From Celoporthe dispersa (Eukaryota; Ascomycota; Sordariomycetes; Diaporthales; Cryphonectriaceae), in the NCBI GenBank assembly GCA_016584495.1, contig WAID01000002.1, forward strand, positions 1,922,001 through 1,986,000: a stretch of 64,000 bases of DNA, written 5' to 3'. Made by a program: the position numbers and the translations under genes. Below are positions 13,012 to 23,916 of the stretch, in pieces. Under the pieces are notes generated by a model that saw only the letters and a list, made by a program, of their open reading frames with translations, had not been told where the DNA came from and ran no database searches. The first letter of the stretch is position 1. Each line of letters begins with the position of its first letter.

Positions 13012-13982
13012 GTTGCTCAAGGTCCACAAATCCGAGCGCTAGAATGGCAAAGATTGAAATGCCGCTGTGGCATATAATCACCCTTTACAAGCTGAGACAC
13101 GGGTACGGGAGACCATTTATGTGAACTTTGTGAAATAAACAGAGAAATACTACAAGACTAGTGCCTGATGTTCTCAGCCACTATGCTCCTAAGTACCCCG
13201 TGACCGCTGCAGTACCACCCGTCGGGCGGTACTCGTGACCGGTTCCTCGATTCGAACTGCCTGTGCTACAAGATGACATCGAGATGTTTCACCAACATGC
13301 ACTATAGTAATTACCCCGAGCTGATAAGGTCCGCCATCGAGGATCGGGTATCGTTTGCCATTCCTCACATGCATTACTTTGATGCATTTTTGGCGTCTAG
13401 AGAACGCTGGGCTGCCCGGCAATAACTTCATTCAATGTTAGTTGCCGGGACATTAATGATCCCCGACTGATTCAAGCGCACAGGAATCTATAGTACCGAT
13501 AAGAGGAGGCCGATCCCTGTCTGCACTAAGTTTATCGGCAAGGCAACGTCGATTCGGACTTCCCTGAACAGCGCTCTTTATCGATATCGAGGCCCCCGGG
13601 GCTTTCCAAGGCTGGTATAATGGGTCCCTAATCTCCAACTTCAATCCAAACAATGAGGTATCAGCGGCGATTATGGGCACGCTTCATAATTGCGGTAAAA
13701 CTATATTGTTGTGTGGGCGAGGGACTTGTCTCTTGGGGATCGCGCGGCACATGCTAGAGTGGCTTGGTCGCCTTGACACCAGTAACTCATCTTATCTTGT
13801 TTGATACGTCTAATTATCCCCCCATCTCCTTGGAAGGCTGCAGCCCCTGGGCAGATATGTGCCACGCAAGCTTCTCCGAGTATAATAATATCTAGATCAC
13901 GCCTGCACATCTCCACAAAATCAAAGGCAAAATCACTGTCGGCATCAATTTCATTCTTACGACCAGAGTATTGCTCGCGAAG
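13012..13982. promoter_or_regulatory. divergent promoter with a cluster of GATA-type (AreA-like) sites
   Basis: About 970 bp between the oxoprolinase and the MFS carrier, without a credible exon. Five HGATAA sites were read: 13322-13327 (+), near 13498-13503 (+), 13532-13537 (-), 13578-13583 (-) and 13792-13797 (-). Roughly one to two would be expected by chance. GATA factors such as AreA control nitrogen catabolism in fungi; the regulation here is inferred. Confidence 0.45.
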
Positions 13983-15808
13983 ATGGACCCCTCCTCGCAC
14001 AGCTCTACAGAGGCTCCAACAAGCATGCCTTCAGACAAAAAGGATATTGCGATTCATCCTGTACCTTCCCAAGGTCACGGCGATATACAAGATGACACGA
14101 AGAGACAATTGCAGGAGGACAATGTTGACGAAGCCGCAAAATACCTAGCCGATGCTAGTGCCGAGCAATACCCACCCTTGACGCCGGACAGAGAGAAACG
14201 GCTCCGAAAGAAGATCGACTCTTGGATGATTCCCTTGGTAAGTAAAGCTTGCTGTCGTGAGAGCCGAGCAAAAACAATTGGCTGGACCTTACTGACGATC
14301 ATACAACGTAGCTTCTGTTTACCGCCACTCTCGGAGCCGTTGACAAGGTCGAAATCGGGACTGCCTCACTGTATGGATTTCAGACCGATAACCACATGCA
14401 TGGGCAGCAATACAGCTGGCTTGGGAGTATCCTGCCTCTTGGTGTACGTGCAATGGGTCGTTGACATCTAGGGCAAGCGCTGACAGGATACAGCAACTCT
14501 GCGGATACGTAGTAACAACATGGCTCGTCCACAGAGTCCCACCAGGAAAGCTTCTATGCGCTGCTTCCCTACTATGGTCCATACTTACTATCTTGTATGC
14601 GGCTTGCCATTCCTGGTCAGGCTTCATGGCACTTCGATTTTTCATGGGCTTCGTGGAGTCAGCTATTACTCCAAGCATGACCATGCTTGTGGTCAGCTTC
14701 TATAAGAAAGAGGAGCAGCCCCAGAGAAACGCCAGTGAGATTAATGCCCAAGGAGTCGGTGACATTCAATGGCGTGTATTCTGACAATATTCTTAGTTAT
14801 CTTTGCCTACTTCTCCTCGATATTTAACGGCTTTTTTGCTTGGATAGTGGGATACATTCCTGATTCAGCGCCACTGAAAAAGTGGCAATACCTCTACCTG
14901 ATGACGGGCTCTATCAACGTCCTATACTCGCTCTTCCTCTGCTTCTTCCTTCCAGATAGTCCTATGAACTCTCGGTTTCTCACCTCAGAGGAGAAGTTCT
15001 GGGCTGTGGAGCGACTCGCATCAAACCGGACCGGCATTTCCAACAAGGTGTGGAAATGGGAGCAGGTCTGGGAGGCGCTGGGGATGTGAGGATTTGGCTG
15101 ATATTTTTCTTCAATATCGCCATCAATATTCCCAACGGTGGTCTGCAGACCTTTGGAACTATAATTATTTCCGATCTTGGTTTCAGCAACCTCAAAGCCA
15201 GCTTACTCACTATGCCCTTTGGCATTTTAGCAACTTCCAGCGCATGGTTCTTCAGCTATATTGCTAGCAGGACCAAGAGAAGAACAATTGTTGCTTGTGT
15301 CGCGCTGTTGTTGCCCATTCTTGGCACAGCACTCGTTTACGGGCTACCAAGGTCGAATATAGCAGGACAGCTAGTTGGCCTGTATTTCATGTATTTCTAT
15401 TGGCGTGAGTAGAGACCCATTTGCTCTTATAAATCTTCGCTGTCAGCTAACATCTCTTTCTTAGCACCTTACGTGGTCGGAATCTCCCTGCCTCAGGCCA
15501 ATACAGCTGGTCAGACAAAGAAGTCGATTGCCTTCAGTCTCGTGACAATAGGCTATGCCGTCGGGAACCTGATCGGGCCCCAGACTTTCGTTTCCAGCCA
15601 AGCTCCTAAGTACACAGGCGGCGTCATTGCGATGCTAGTTTGTTACTGCATTTCTATCGTACTTCTTTTGTTGTATTTCGCCATCGTTTCAATGGAAAAT
15701 AAGAGAAGGGACAAGAAGTATGGCCGGCCAGAAGGAATTCATAACGTGGTGGAAGGCTTCGCTGATATCACGGATAAGAAGCAGGAAAACTTCCGATACA
15801 CTCATTAG
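13983..15808 (+). CDS. Dal5-type MFS anion/allantoate transporter with one frame break
   Basis: Plasma-membrane carrier of the anion:cation symporter family (allantoate, ureidosuccinate, vitamins). Exons are 13983-14237, 14312-14443, 14494-14734, 14797-15404 and 15465-15808. They total 1580 nt, one short of a whole frame. The polar N-terminus (~85 aa) leads into TLGAVDKVEIGTASLYG, then GFMALRFFMGFVESAITPSM, FYKKEEQP, IWLIFFFNIAINIPNGGLQT and WPPYVVGISLPQANTAG, all in family order. The break is at the four-G run 15080-15083 (one base missing between EAL and DVRIW); adding one base gives 526 aa. A homopolymer miscall is as likely as a real lesion. It is divergent from the oxoprolinase and convergent with the regulator, and could import the cluster substrate. 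Confidence 0.85.
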
Positions 15809-15929
15809 GCGTGCAGTTAGATCTAATTACTACTGCTTGTCCGGCCACTCACACTGGATAAACTTGGATGGATCATTAATTAAATAAAGTGCGGGTCAAT
15901 TCAGGCTATCACTCAGCCTCCCTCATTGA

Positions 15930-17652
15930 TTATGCGAGACTGATATTACTATGTCTGCCGTTCAGGATTGTCCAGCCTCTCGCAGCATCTATTGGACTCA
16001 GATCCCTAGCTTTCCACACATCTTCTATGACGAGGCGGGCTTTTCTAACGCATCCAAGCTGCCGCGTCTGTTGTAGAGCGTCCAGGGTCCTCAGCACGAG
16101 CATGCGATTGTCATCTGAGTCGGGTCGGACCCCAAGAGTACCAACAATAACGAGGGGCCAAAGAAGGGTGTTTGTTCTTAAGGAAACACGAGGAATCAGC
16201 TGCAGAATCTCCTCCGTCAGTCGACCCATATGGCTCTCGTACGGTCCGGACTCATCCACTCTGGCATAGAAGTACATTAAGGCGGCAAGGCGTTTGACTC
16301 CCGAAATGTGCCGTTCTTCCCCATTTGACTCCACCTCAGATTCCTGAAAGGAATACTGATATAGCTGTCTTTCAAGGATGTGTCTCTGGTGCTCATACGT
16401 CCCCGTGCGAGAAGTGACACTTGAGTTTTTATCTGGCGTCATAGCCTCTTCTTGGTTTTGGAAAGGCGACCGCTTCGAATCTGCGAGGTCCGTGATGGCT
16501 GAAATGAGAAGAAGAAGCGCCTTGGAACACCCCGTTAGAGCGTGCACGTAGTGTTCGTCCGTGGATTGAAGTAGAGATGAGCAATCGGGAAGTACAGATT
16601 TCGAACCCCACACCGTCGCAGCAAGTACATTGTGGCCTGTGAGCCAAGTCGTGGCGAAATGGTAGATATCTGGACTCGCCAATTTTAGGCTTGCGTAAGA
16701 GACTAATAATCTCTGTCCATAGTTCGCATGTACAATCCACGAAAATGAGCAGCTTTGAAGTATCTGTATTGTCATTAGCCAAAAATCCCTAAATGGCGTC
16801 CTTGAAAGAAAGGTATGATGCCCGGGTAGGTTTGAGAACGTATGAAGGGAAGACTGACCTCGAGAAAACCCATCATCACAGTAGTGATGATGATTTCTTC
16901 TGGACTTTGTCGACTTTCAGCAAGATAGGTTATCAGTGATCTCAGGGCGAGTCCACGTAACTCCGATGTATTCGCTTCCTTTTCGCCTTGCCCAAGATTG
17001 TGTAGCTGACTTGCTGCCACTGCCATGATGACTCTAAACAGTGGACCGGAAGGTGACCTGGCGGCGATTCGCAAAACAACATCATGATAAGGATTTGGCC
17101 CAGTGCTCACGGTACATTTGGGCGCGATGAAGTTGGAGAAGTAATCCCAAAGTCGTGCTTCCTTACTCGATATTTTGATGGGTAGAATCGACACTGGGAC
17201 TGACGACGGACTCAAATGGGCTTCGCAAGGCGGATCGCTTCCGGGTGTCGTGGATTTTAGGCTGACCAAATCTCTCCTATTGCTGGTGGGACTCTCGAAA
17301 TCTTGCAGTGTCGTACTCAAAAACATCCAGCCATGGACATGTAGACAAGGTTCATTCACTAACCCCATCACCATTCCCCTTCTTCTGGGTTCCGGACACG
17401 ATGGCTTCTGCCAAGTGAGTCGAAAGCCATAGCCACAGTTCAGGCCTAGTCTTCGGCAATGACCGCAAACCGGTCGTTGCTCTGGACACTTGACGCGACG
17501 CTCTGGTGCACGTCAGCGAAGCGGCGCGTTGATGAGGAACTTGGGAAGAAACATCAAGGGACAGTCCACTGACCTCGACATCTCCAACAACCGCTTCGGA
17601 CTCGCGTCTCGCCGCCGGCGCGGAGCCTGGACCCCTCTTTGCTAGCTGTCAT
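15930..17652 (-). CDS. Zn2Cys6 transcription factor with fungal-specific domain
   Basis: Nuclear DNA-binding regulator. Exons 17652-17574, 17502-16859 and 16763-15930 total 1557 nt (518 aa). The zinc cluster spans the first intron: C-x2-C-x6-C-x6-C-x2-C-x6-C (GCWRC, then KCPEQRPVCGHC and a last Cys before GYGF). The rest resembles the Fungal_trans_2 (ACR-2-like) regulatory region, with SFSWIVHANYGQRLL after the second intron and VKRLAALMYFYARVDES further on. The frame is intact. It lies between the MFS carrier (tail to tail, 121 bp) and the amine oxidase (head to head). It is therefore the natural candidate for the local activator of the oxoprolinase/carrier/oxidase set; that role is inferred from position. 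Confidence 0.85.
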
Positions 17653-18170
17653 CGAATCCAGGAGTAATCAAGTATTACTGAGAAACTCCGCTCAGATGGA
17701 GTGACCCGGAACGATAATCATGCCATCACAGATCGTTCCCAGATGTCTTGATGGATGAAGTGCGGGTTCCTCGAAGTCACAGGTGATAAGAAAGGTTCAG
17801 GAGGAAGCTCGTATCGAGTGTAGTGCACGTGCTGCAGCTAAGCATGCATGGGGGGCATCGGAGTAGACATGCGCCACATTGTCCGATAAGCTCGAGTGCG
17901 TCCTACGGTACGATAAGAGATGGATCCCACCGGCATAGCGCACCGTAGTTTCGTGAACCATATCGGCCCCTGCCGGCCCCCTTCTAAGACGGACAGACCG
18001 ACAGCAATCTTGGGTTGAAGCGGCGTGTATATTATACATGCAAGGACTGGTGTTATTCATCCTGAAATTACGTTGGATTGAACACATAAGTGTTCGTATA
18101 ATTATAAACAGAACATTCGAAACTTCAAGGGCCAGCTTCGTTCATGCACAAGTGCCGATCTCTTCTCATA
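17653..18170. promoter_or_regulatory. divergent promoter with three GATA-type sites
   Basis: About 520 bp between the Zn2Cys6 gene and the amine oxidase. HGATAA sites occur at 17784-17789, 17884-17889 and 17911-17916 on the plus strand, where fewer than one is expected by chance. With the sites at 13.3-13.8 kb this supports shared nitrogen regulation. The small minus-strand frame 17797-18087 has no recognisable domain. Confidence 0.4.
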
Positions 18171-19448
18171 ATGAATTTTGACAGCAAAATTGTCATCGTG
18201 GGCGCCGGGACCTTTGGTCTCTCGACAGCCTACCATATGGCTCAGTCAGGTTACAAGTCCATCACAGTCCTCGAAGCGGGTGACGCGGTCCCCTCGCCTC
18301 TTTCTGCGGCCAATGACCTGAACAAAATCATCCGAGCTGAATATGAGGACCCATTTTACACCGAACTGGCACTCGAGGCCATGACAGAATGGTCTACCAA
18401 CCCCGTGTTTGCACCACACTACCATCAGGTGGGCTATCTCTTGGCAAACTCGGCCTCAGCCCCTGAAAAGAGCAAGAAGTCGCTTTCGACAAGCTTGAAG
18501 AGCATCGAGATGCACCCAGCATGGAAGGGAAAGATCACCCCAGTCCAAACGCGTCAGGACATCCGAGCCGCTGCTCCAACTCTGAATGGGCCTATGGAAG
18601 GCTGGGTGGGCTACTTCAACCGCTTCGCAGGCTATGCCCACTCAGCAAATGCATTGAAGTCCATTCATAATGCGGTGATCAACTTGGGGGCCGCTGTGCA
18701 CTGTGGTCAGACTGTCACAGAGTTGTGGTACGAAACAGTCGAGGGCGGCGGCCAGAAGTGTGTTGGCGTGAAAACACGGTCAGGTCAGAGTTTTTCGGCA
18801 GACGTCGTGGTCCTCACGGTTGGAGCTTGCCTGGCTTCTGTGCTCCCGCAAGTCGGGCTCCAGGTCACTGCAAAAGCCTGGAGTGTAGCACACGTCCAGC
18901 TGACCAAGGAGCAGGCCGATCAGCTTGCGGGGACCCCTGTGACATATGCAAGGGACCTCGGATTCTTCTTCGAGCCGGACAGAGAGACTCTGCAGCTAAA
19001 ACTTTGTCCGGCAGGGGCGGGCTATACAAACCGCGTGTCCATTCACGGTACAAAGCACTCCATTCCTCCGCAGAACAGTGACTTCATACCCGTGCAGGAC
19101 GAACAGAAGATTAGAAAACTTCTGCGTGAGACGTTGCCCCACCTTGCTGAAGAGCCGCTGATCTGCCGGCATGTTTGCTGGTGTGCAGACTCGGCTGACT
19201 CGGACTTCATCGTGGACTTCGTGCCCGGGGTTGAGGGCCTGATTGTTGCTAGTGGGGATTCTGGCCATGCCTTTAAGCTACTGCCAACTGCAGGTCGTTT
19301 TGTTCGGGACTTAGTGGAAGAGGGTACTCAAAAGGTTGCGCGATGGCGGTGGAAGGAAGGAAACGATGCCAGTGGCAACGTCAGCTGGAGGACAGGGGAA
19401 GTAGTTGATTTGAAGGACATTGAAACCTGTGGCGATGCCCGATTGTAA
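18171..19448 (+). CDS. FAD-dependent amine oxidase (sarcosine / fructosyl-amino-acid oxidase family)
   Basis: Flavoenzyme of the DAO fold that oxidises secondary amino acids (sarcosine, pipecolate or Amadori-type N-alkyl amino acids), releasing an amine or amino acid and H2O2. One uninterrupted exon of 425 aa. The N-terminal Rossmann motif IVIVGAGTFGLSTAYHMA is followed by the acidic LEAGD ribose site, DLNKIIRAEY, a CWCADSADSD segment with the candidate covalent-flavin Cys, and GDSGHAFKLLP near the C-terminus. All are usual in fungal members. An in-frame Met at 18144 would add nine residues; 18171 was preferred because the Rossmann strand then starts at the usual distance. No organelle signal is clear. 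It shares a divergent promoter with the Zn2Cys6 gene. If the oxoprolinase homologue is a hydantoinase, the two could act in one route to glycine (inference). Confidence 0.87.
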   Translation: MNFDSKIVIVGAGTFGLSTAYHMAQSGYKSITVLEAGDAVPSPLSAANDLNKIIRAEYEDPFYTELALEAMTEWSTNPVFAPHYHQVGYLLANSASAPEKSKKSLSTSLKSIEMHPAWKGKITPVQTRQDIRAAAPTLNGPMEGWVGYFNRFAGYAHSANALKSIHNAVINLGAAVHCGQTVTELWYETVEGGGQKCVGVKTRSGQSFSADVVVLTVGACLASVLPQVGLQVTAKAWSVAHVQLTKEQADQLAGTPVTYARDLGFFFEPDRETLQLKLCPAGAGYTNRVSIHGTKHSIPPQNSDFIPVQDEQKIRKLLRETLPHLAEEPLICRHVCWCADSADSDFIVDFVPGVEGLIVASGDSGHAFKLLPTAGRFVRDLVEEGTQKVARWRWKEGNDASGNVSWRTGEVVDLKDIETCGDARL

Positions 19449-20940
19449 CATTTCAGTGATATGGTTAGGAATGTGACTCTCCCATTAATACATCCATATA
19501 TACTTGTACCAAATCATTCGTATACCACCGTATAACACTGTGAACTACTCTCAGGTAGACACTCAAGGCACCGTGAATGGGCGAGTTCATTTCTTCCTTT
19601 CAAAGAATTGAGATTGAAGAGGCATGCAGATATTCCGGGTTCTTTTACCAACGCTGCGTGTAAAATATAGACAGGCGTACCTTTGACTCAAAGCTCGATC
19701 CTGCCTTTCCACGCTTTCTCACAGCTTCGTTATTTCAAATTTGGCTCCGACACGCTGCTTTTGAACTACTTCAACACTTAGGTCCTGCTCCTATCCATCC
19801 TAAAGCGTGAGGGGAAAAACATGGCGATGCATCCATGTTCTCCGTTCCCTTTGCAAACTGTTTTTTGTCAGGAGGAATAACTCCAGCTCCCTGCCGTATT
19901 ATATTTGATCATTTGAGTCGCATAGCTAAGGCTGGTAGTCGCGCACGCATCGCTGAGAATGAGGCAGTCCCACCCTTTAGTGACCGCATTCTGAATACTA
20001 CCGGTGACATATTGATCAGTAGTCGCCCCGGCGGACAACATGGTCCTAATGTCTCGTTTCTGTGGAGCCTCTTCAATCCCTGTCCCTCCCCAGAAACCTG
20101 ACAGAGGATTATTGTAGACCTAAATATCGCTCAGGGCGCTTCACTTATCTGTAAGGAGTAGGTACAGGGCTGTGTTCCATTCGTCTTTCATTAGATTACA
20201 AGGGTGAGAGACAACCTCAACGAAACAGTGAGCCCGCCTGTGGGTGCAAGATGATTCAGGGGGTGATAGCTTCGTGCCAATAGATACTGAGTGTTTACCA
20301 AGCACCACTCCAGGGTTTCGTACTCCGTCAGGTACGTTTTCCCCTTTCCATACCCGACATACTCTCCGTTTCGCCATGTTCATGCGGAGACTTCATCCTT
20401 TGGCCTGAAATTTTTTTCTGTTCCTCATCGCGTTTTTGCTTGTTTGTGAGGGACCCAAATTCATCTGCTGTGAGTTCCGAAAACCGGGCTTATCTGAAAC
20501 TTTCTCATAATGGAAGTAGCATCTTCAGTTTTGAATCCCTATTACGTTGAATCAATAACACTCTAAGAACACGAGCGGATTCTGGGCGAAGGTGATACAT
20601 CTACAACAGAGTAAGAATATGGGACTGACTCTCATTGAGCTATGGCGCGCTACAGAAAGAAGGAAAGGAAAGGAAAGAGAAAAGAGACCAGCTGGAAAGC
20701 TGAGGCTATCTACACTGCTGGGCAGGCGCCTGGCAACAGCGCACAGGCCAGACCAGTGACTCACTGGCCCTCGCACAAAGAATCTCCCGATCTGAACACA
20801 TAGGTGCATACGAAGAGTACGTGGTCTACTTCAACGATGCAATAGCAAAATTGGTCAGCGAGATATGCTGTTTCAGTAGAGTACTCCTGGGCAGGAAGCG
20901 TCTTTGCTGAGAAAACATCTTATTATCTGACACTACTTTC
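19449..20940. other. intergenic, no gene recognised
   Basis: About 1.5 kb between two 3' ends. It contains a purine-rich GGAAA/GAAAG tract at 20653-20690 and several short frames (for example 19835-20101) without recognisable domains. Confidence 0.45.
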
Positions 20941-23038
20941 TTAAAACTCGTGTCCAGGTTCTCGAACACCCTTCCGCCTTAGAATTCGGTATTTGATGGT
21001 ATAAAGCAAGACTTCTGAGAGTTGGAACTTGGCAAAGCGGCGAGTAGATACCTGGAAAACGGCATCAAGCTCTTCCAGAGAAAGCTCCTTAGTCTCAGGT
21101 ACAAGAAAAAAAATCAGAACGAGAGCCAGTACATTTGTGCCAGCGTAGAACGCAAACGCACCCTGTGCACCGAAAGCAAGGAGCATGCGTGGAAAGGTTA
21201 ATGTCAAGACGGCAGCCCAGAAGAAGTTTGTGGCAACTGCCCAGGACATGCCAATCTCGCGGTGCGACAGCGGGAAGCACTCCGCCGAGTAGGTAAATGG
21301 TACGGGTCCCTCTCCTGGTGAGTATACCGCAGCAAAGAGAAAAATGAAGAACGCCACCATACCGAGGTGAGCCCGGCTATCTTCGGGGATCCAGAAGCAG
21401 AATCCTGCAGCTAGTAGCGTCCAAGCCATATGTGGAAAGGTGAAGAGCAACAATGCACGGCGACCGAATTTATCGATGGACCAGATAGCTGGCCATGCGA
21501 ACACGAAGTTTACAAGACCATAGCCCCAAGATGCAAGAAGCGACTGCGTGACTGTGGCGTTGGCCTCGGTAAAGACGGTGGCCGAATAAAATGCGATGAT
21601 ATTGACTGCATAGCTGAGCGTCAGTTCACATGCTTAAATGTTTGTAGCCGGTGGACGCCTGTATGTACTCACTTCCACACATCTGTTGAGCGATCATCAC
21701 AACGAAGGAGGCGACCGTAGCACGTCGGAGACGAGGAATACTGAACAAATCTCCGAAGCGGCGGACAAACCCTACCAAACCCGCACCACGACTGGCCACA
21801 ATAACGGCTTCCTCGTACTCAATCATAATGTGCATGAAGTATAGGTCGCGAGCCGCTTGTATGGAAGAGTTACGGAGTCGAAGAAGACTCTGAAATGCGT
21901 CTGCGTAACGTCTCTTCTTAATCAACCAACGCGGAGACTTAAGTAGTAGTGAGAGGTTAGCAAGCAGCCAGAAGACATCATGTTTGAGGGACGATACGCC
22001 AAGTGACAGGAAAGGGGGGGGGAACGGGGGGCCTTCAGGATCAAATTGTGCATGTTACTAACCTCGGGGCAGAACAAGATTCCCAAGAGCAAGGGCACAG
22101 CGGGGATGCATGCCGAGCCAAGCTGTAATCTCCAAGCAATGTCGCCGACATCCTTGACAGCGAGATTGGCAGTGTTGCCCAAGAAAATGCCAAAGGCTAT
22201 CCACATCTGCCAAGTCATGACGAGTGCGCCGCGGATGTTGGCTGGGGCATTTTCTGCGGAATATACTGGTACAGTAACGTCCTTCACCCCCATGCCGACG
22301 CCTAGCAGAAAGCGACATGCAAGCAACTGACCCCAGTTTTGGGTCAATGCAGATCCGATGGGTGCAAGCAGACTGAAGACTGCCCCTAGGAATATAGTAC
22401 GGCGACGACCGAGGTAATGATTGAGAGGATCTGAGGCCCAGCATGCACTAGCCAATTGACTTGTCAGTGTTGACTACAACTCAACTCTCATACTCCTTTG
22501 AAGAGACATGCTATATGAAAGGATATAGAGCACTCCCATTTACTCACAGAAGGCTGATGGTGATGAAAGGGAAGGCGTTGATAACCCCGATCAGCCAAGA
22601 ATTAGTTTCGCAGGTGCCAGCTTTGGTGCACTCGTCTCCAGTGTCGGCGATGCCAAAAGCTTCTGGGAAGGACAGGTTGGCCCCGTTGGAGCCGGTCACA
22701 TCCCATCCTTGGACAGCGGCAGCGATAGAGTTGAGAATGATGGTCAGGTACATCGTCTTAGGATGACGCCACTTATGAGTGTCCTCCTCTGAGATCCTTG
22801 CCTGGTCCTCCTGTGTAAGCTGGCTCGCGTACTGTGCATCCTGGGCGAGAAGTGCACCTTGGCGTAGGAGCTGACGGTGCTCTTCAAGTCCATATGTTGC
22901 TGCGAAGTTGTCGACGTCACTTAATAGTCTGACCCGTGTGACGCCGAGTAATGGGTTGATAGGATTCTGAGTAGCAGAGACCTGTTCGACAGGGACGGAG
23001 CCACCCTCATGGACATGGTCTGTGGTGGGCTTGTCCAT
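20941..23038 (-). CDS. MFS sugar/polyol transporter (myo-inositol-transporter-like), four exons
   Basis: Proton-coupled sugar or polyol carrier of the plasma membrane. Exons 23038-22548, 22447-22063, 21937-21673 and 21605-20941 total 1806 nt (601 aa) with four whole GT-AG joins. A ~90-residue acidic cytosolic N-terminus precedes the first membrane segment (AAAVQGWDVTGSNGANLSFP). Then come HYLGRRR, GVGMGVKDVTVPVYSAENAP, PESPRWL, QQMCGINIIAFYSATVF, DKFGRR and the PETKELSLEELD tail. The GWDVTGSNGAN segment and long N-terminus match a fungal subgroup usually annotated as sugar or inositol transporters; substrate unknown. The start was set at the ATG at 23038, although the frame extends a few codons further upstream. 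Intact, with no obvious partner gene nearby. Confidence 0.88.
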
Positions 23039-23916
23039 ATCCAGCACCTCGACTTAAGATACTTTGGGAAGGCAGCGAGGGGCAAACTCGTCTGTAAGAG
23101 GTTGGAACTTCCAGCCCTCCGTTTTGTAGGATAAACTTGAAATCCAATAAAGAAATAGCTTGTTATGAGCTGGTGTCGGTGCATCATGGCTGCTGGCACA
23201 GCCATTTATCGACCGTCGCATCACCGAACAAACACCGGAACGAGCAAAAGGGGAAAAGAATCCTTCCGACCAACGTTTGGAGATGCAGACAAATGAGGGG
23301 TTGCTGCATGATCAAAGATGGAACGTGGCCTAGTATCTGCTCCAAGAAGGACATCTTCCACCTCGTGGACATGGTCACGCGAGTGAAAAATAGGGGCAGA
23401 AGGTGACAAGGTACATAATTTGTTCGTGCTCCCTCGCCCAGAGCAATGATCGTTGCCATCTCACAGTTGGACAGGGTTCATCTTCGACCCCGCCTCCGTC
23501 AAACACAATTCGCGTCCCTCGACCTGAAGCGGCTACGCGGCACTAGCATCTACTACTACTGGGACTGTATTGAACCTTTGGTGGACCGAGTCGCGCTCGC
23601 AAAATCCGAGCCCGTCATAATGGTCGGCTTTGCAGGTGGTGGAGTGCGGGGGAATGATCTAATGTACGATGTAGATCCCAAGTCACGACATACATTAGAC
23701 TAGTCAGACTATTGTAGACTTGGTGGATACAGGCTTTCCGGATACGCACGCCGTGGGTGCCGCTAGGCCATCCCCTGTTGCATATATCGTCGGTCTCGTG
23801 CTGGTCACTGCTGGAAAACCTGGCTATCAAAGAACACGTCTTGGCTCAACCGCATTTCCTGCTGCTTAATGCCTCCTCGAACAACCATATCGCGGCTGTC
23901 TTGAAATCACTCTGTC
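23039..23916. other. intergenic, divergent promoters
   Basis: About 880 bp between the transporter and the paraoxonase-like gene, which are transcribed away from each other. Short frames on both strands (for example 23446-23703) show no domain and were not called. Confidence 0.4.

Noticed and set aside
13185..13290. Possible tRNA-like segment around TTCGATTCGAAC
   Set aside because: The surrounding bases do not form acceptor, D and anticodon arms of the right size on either strand.
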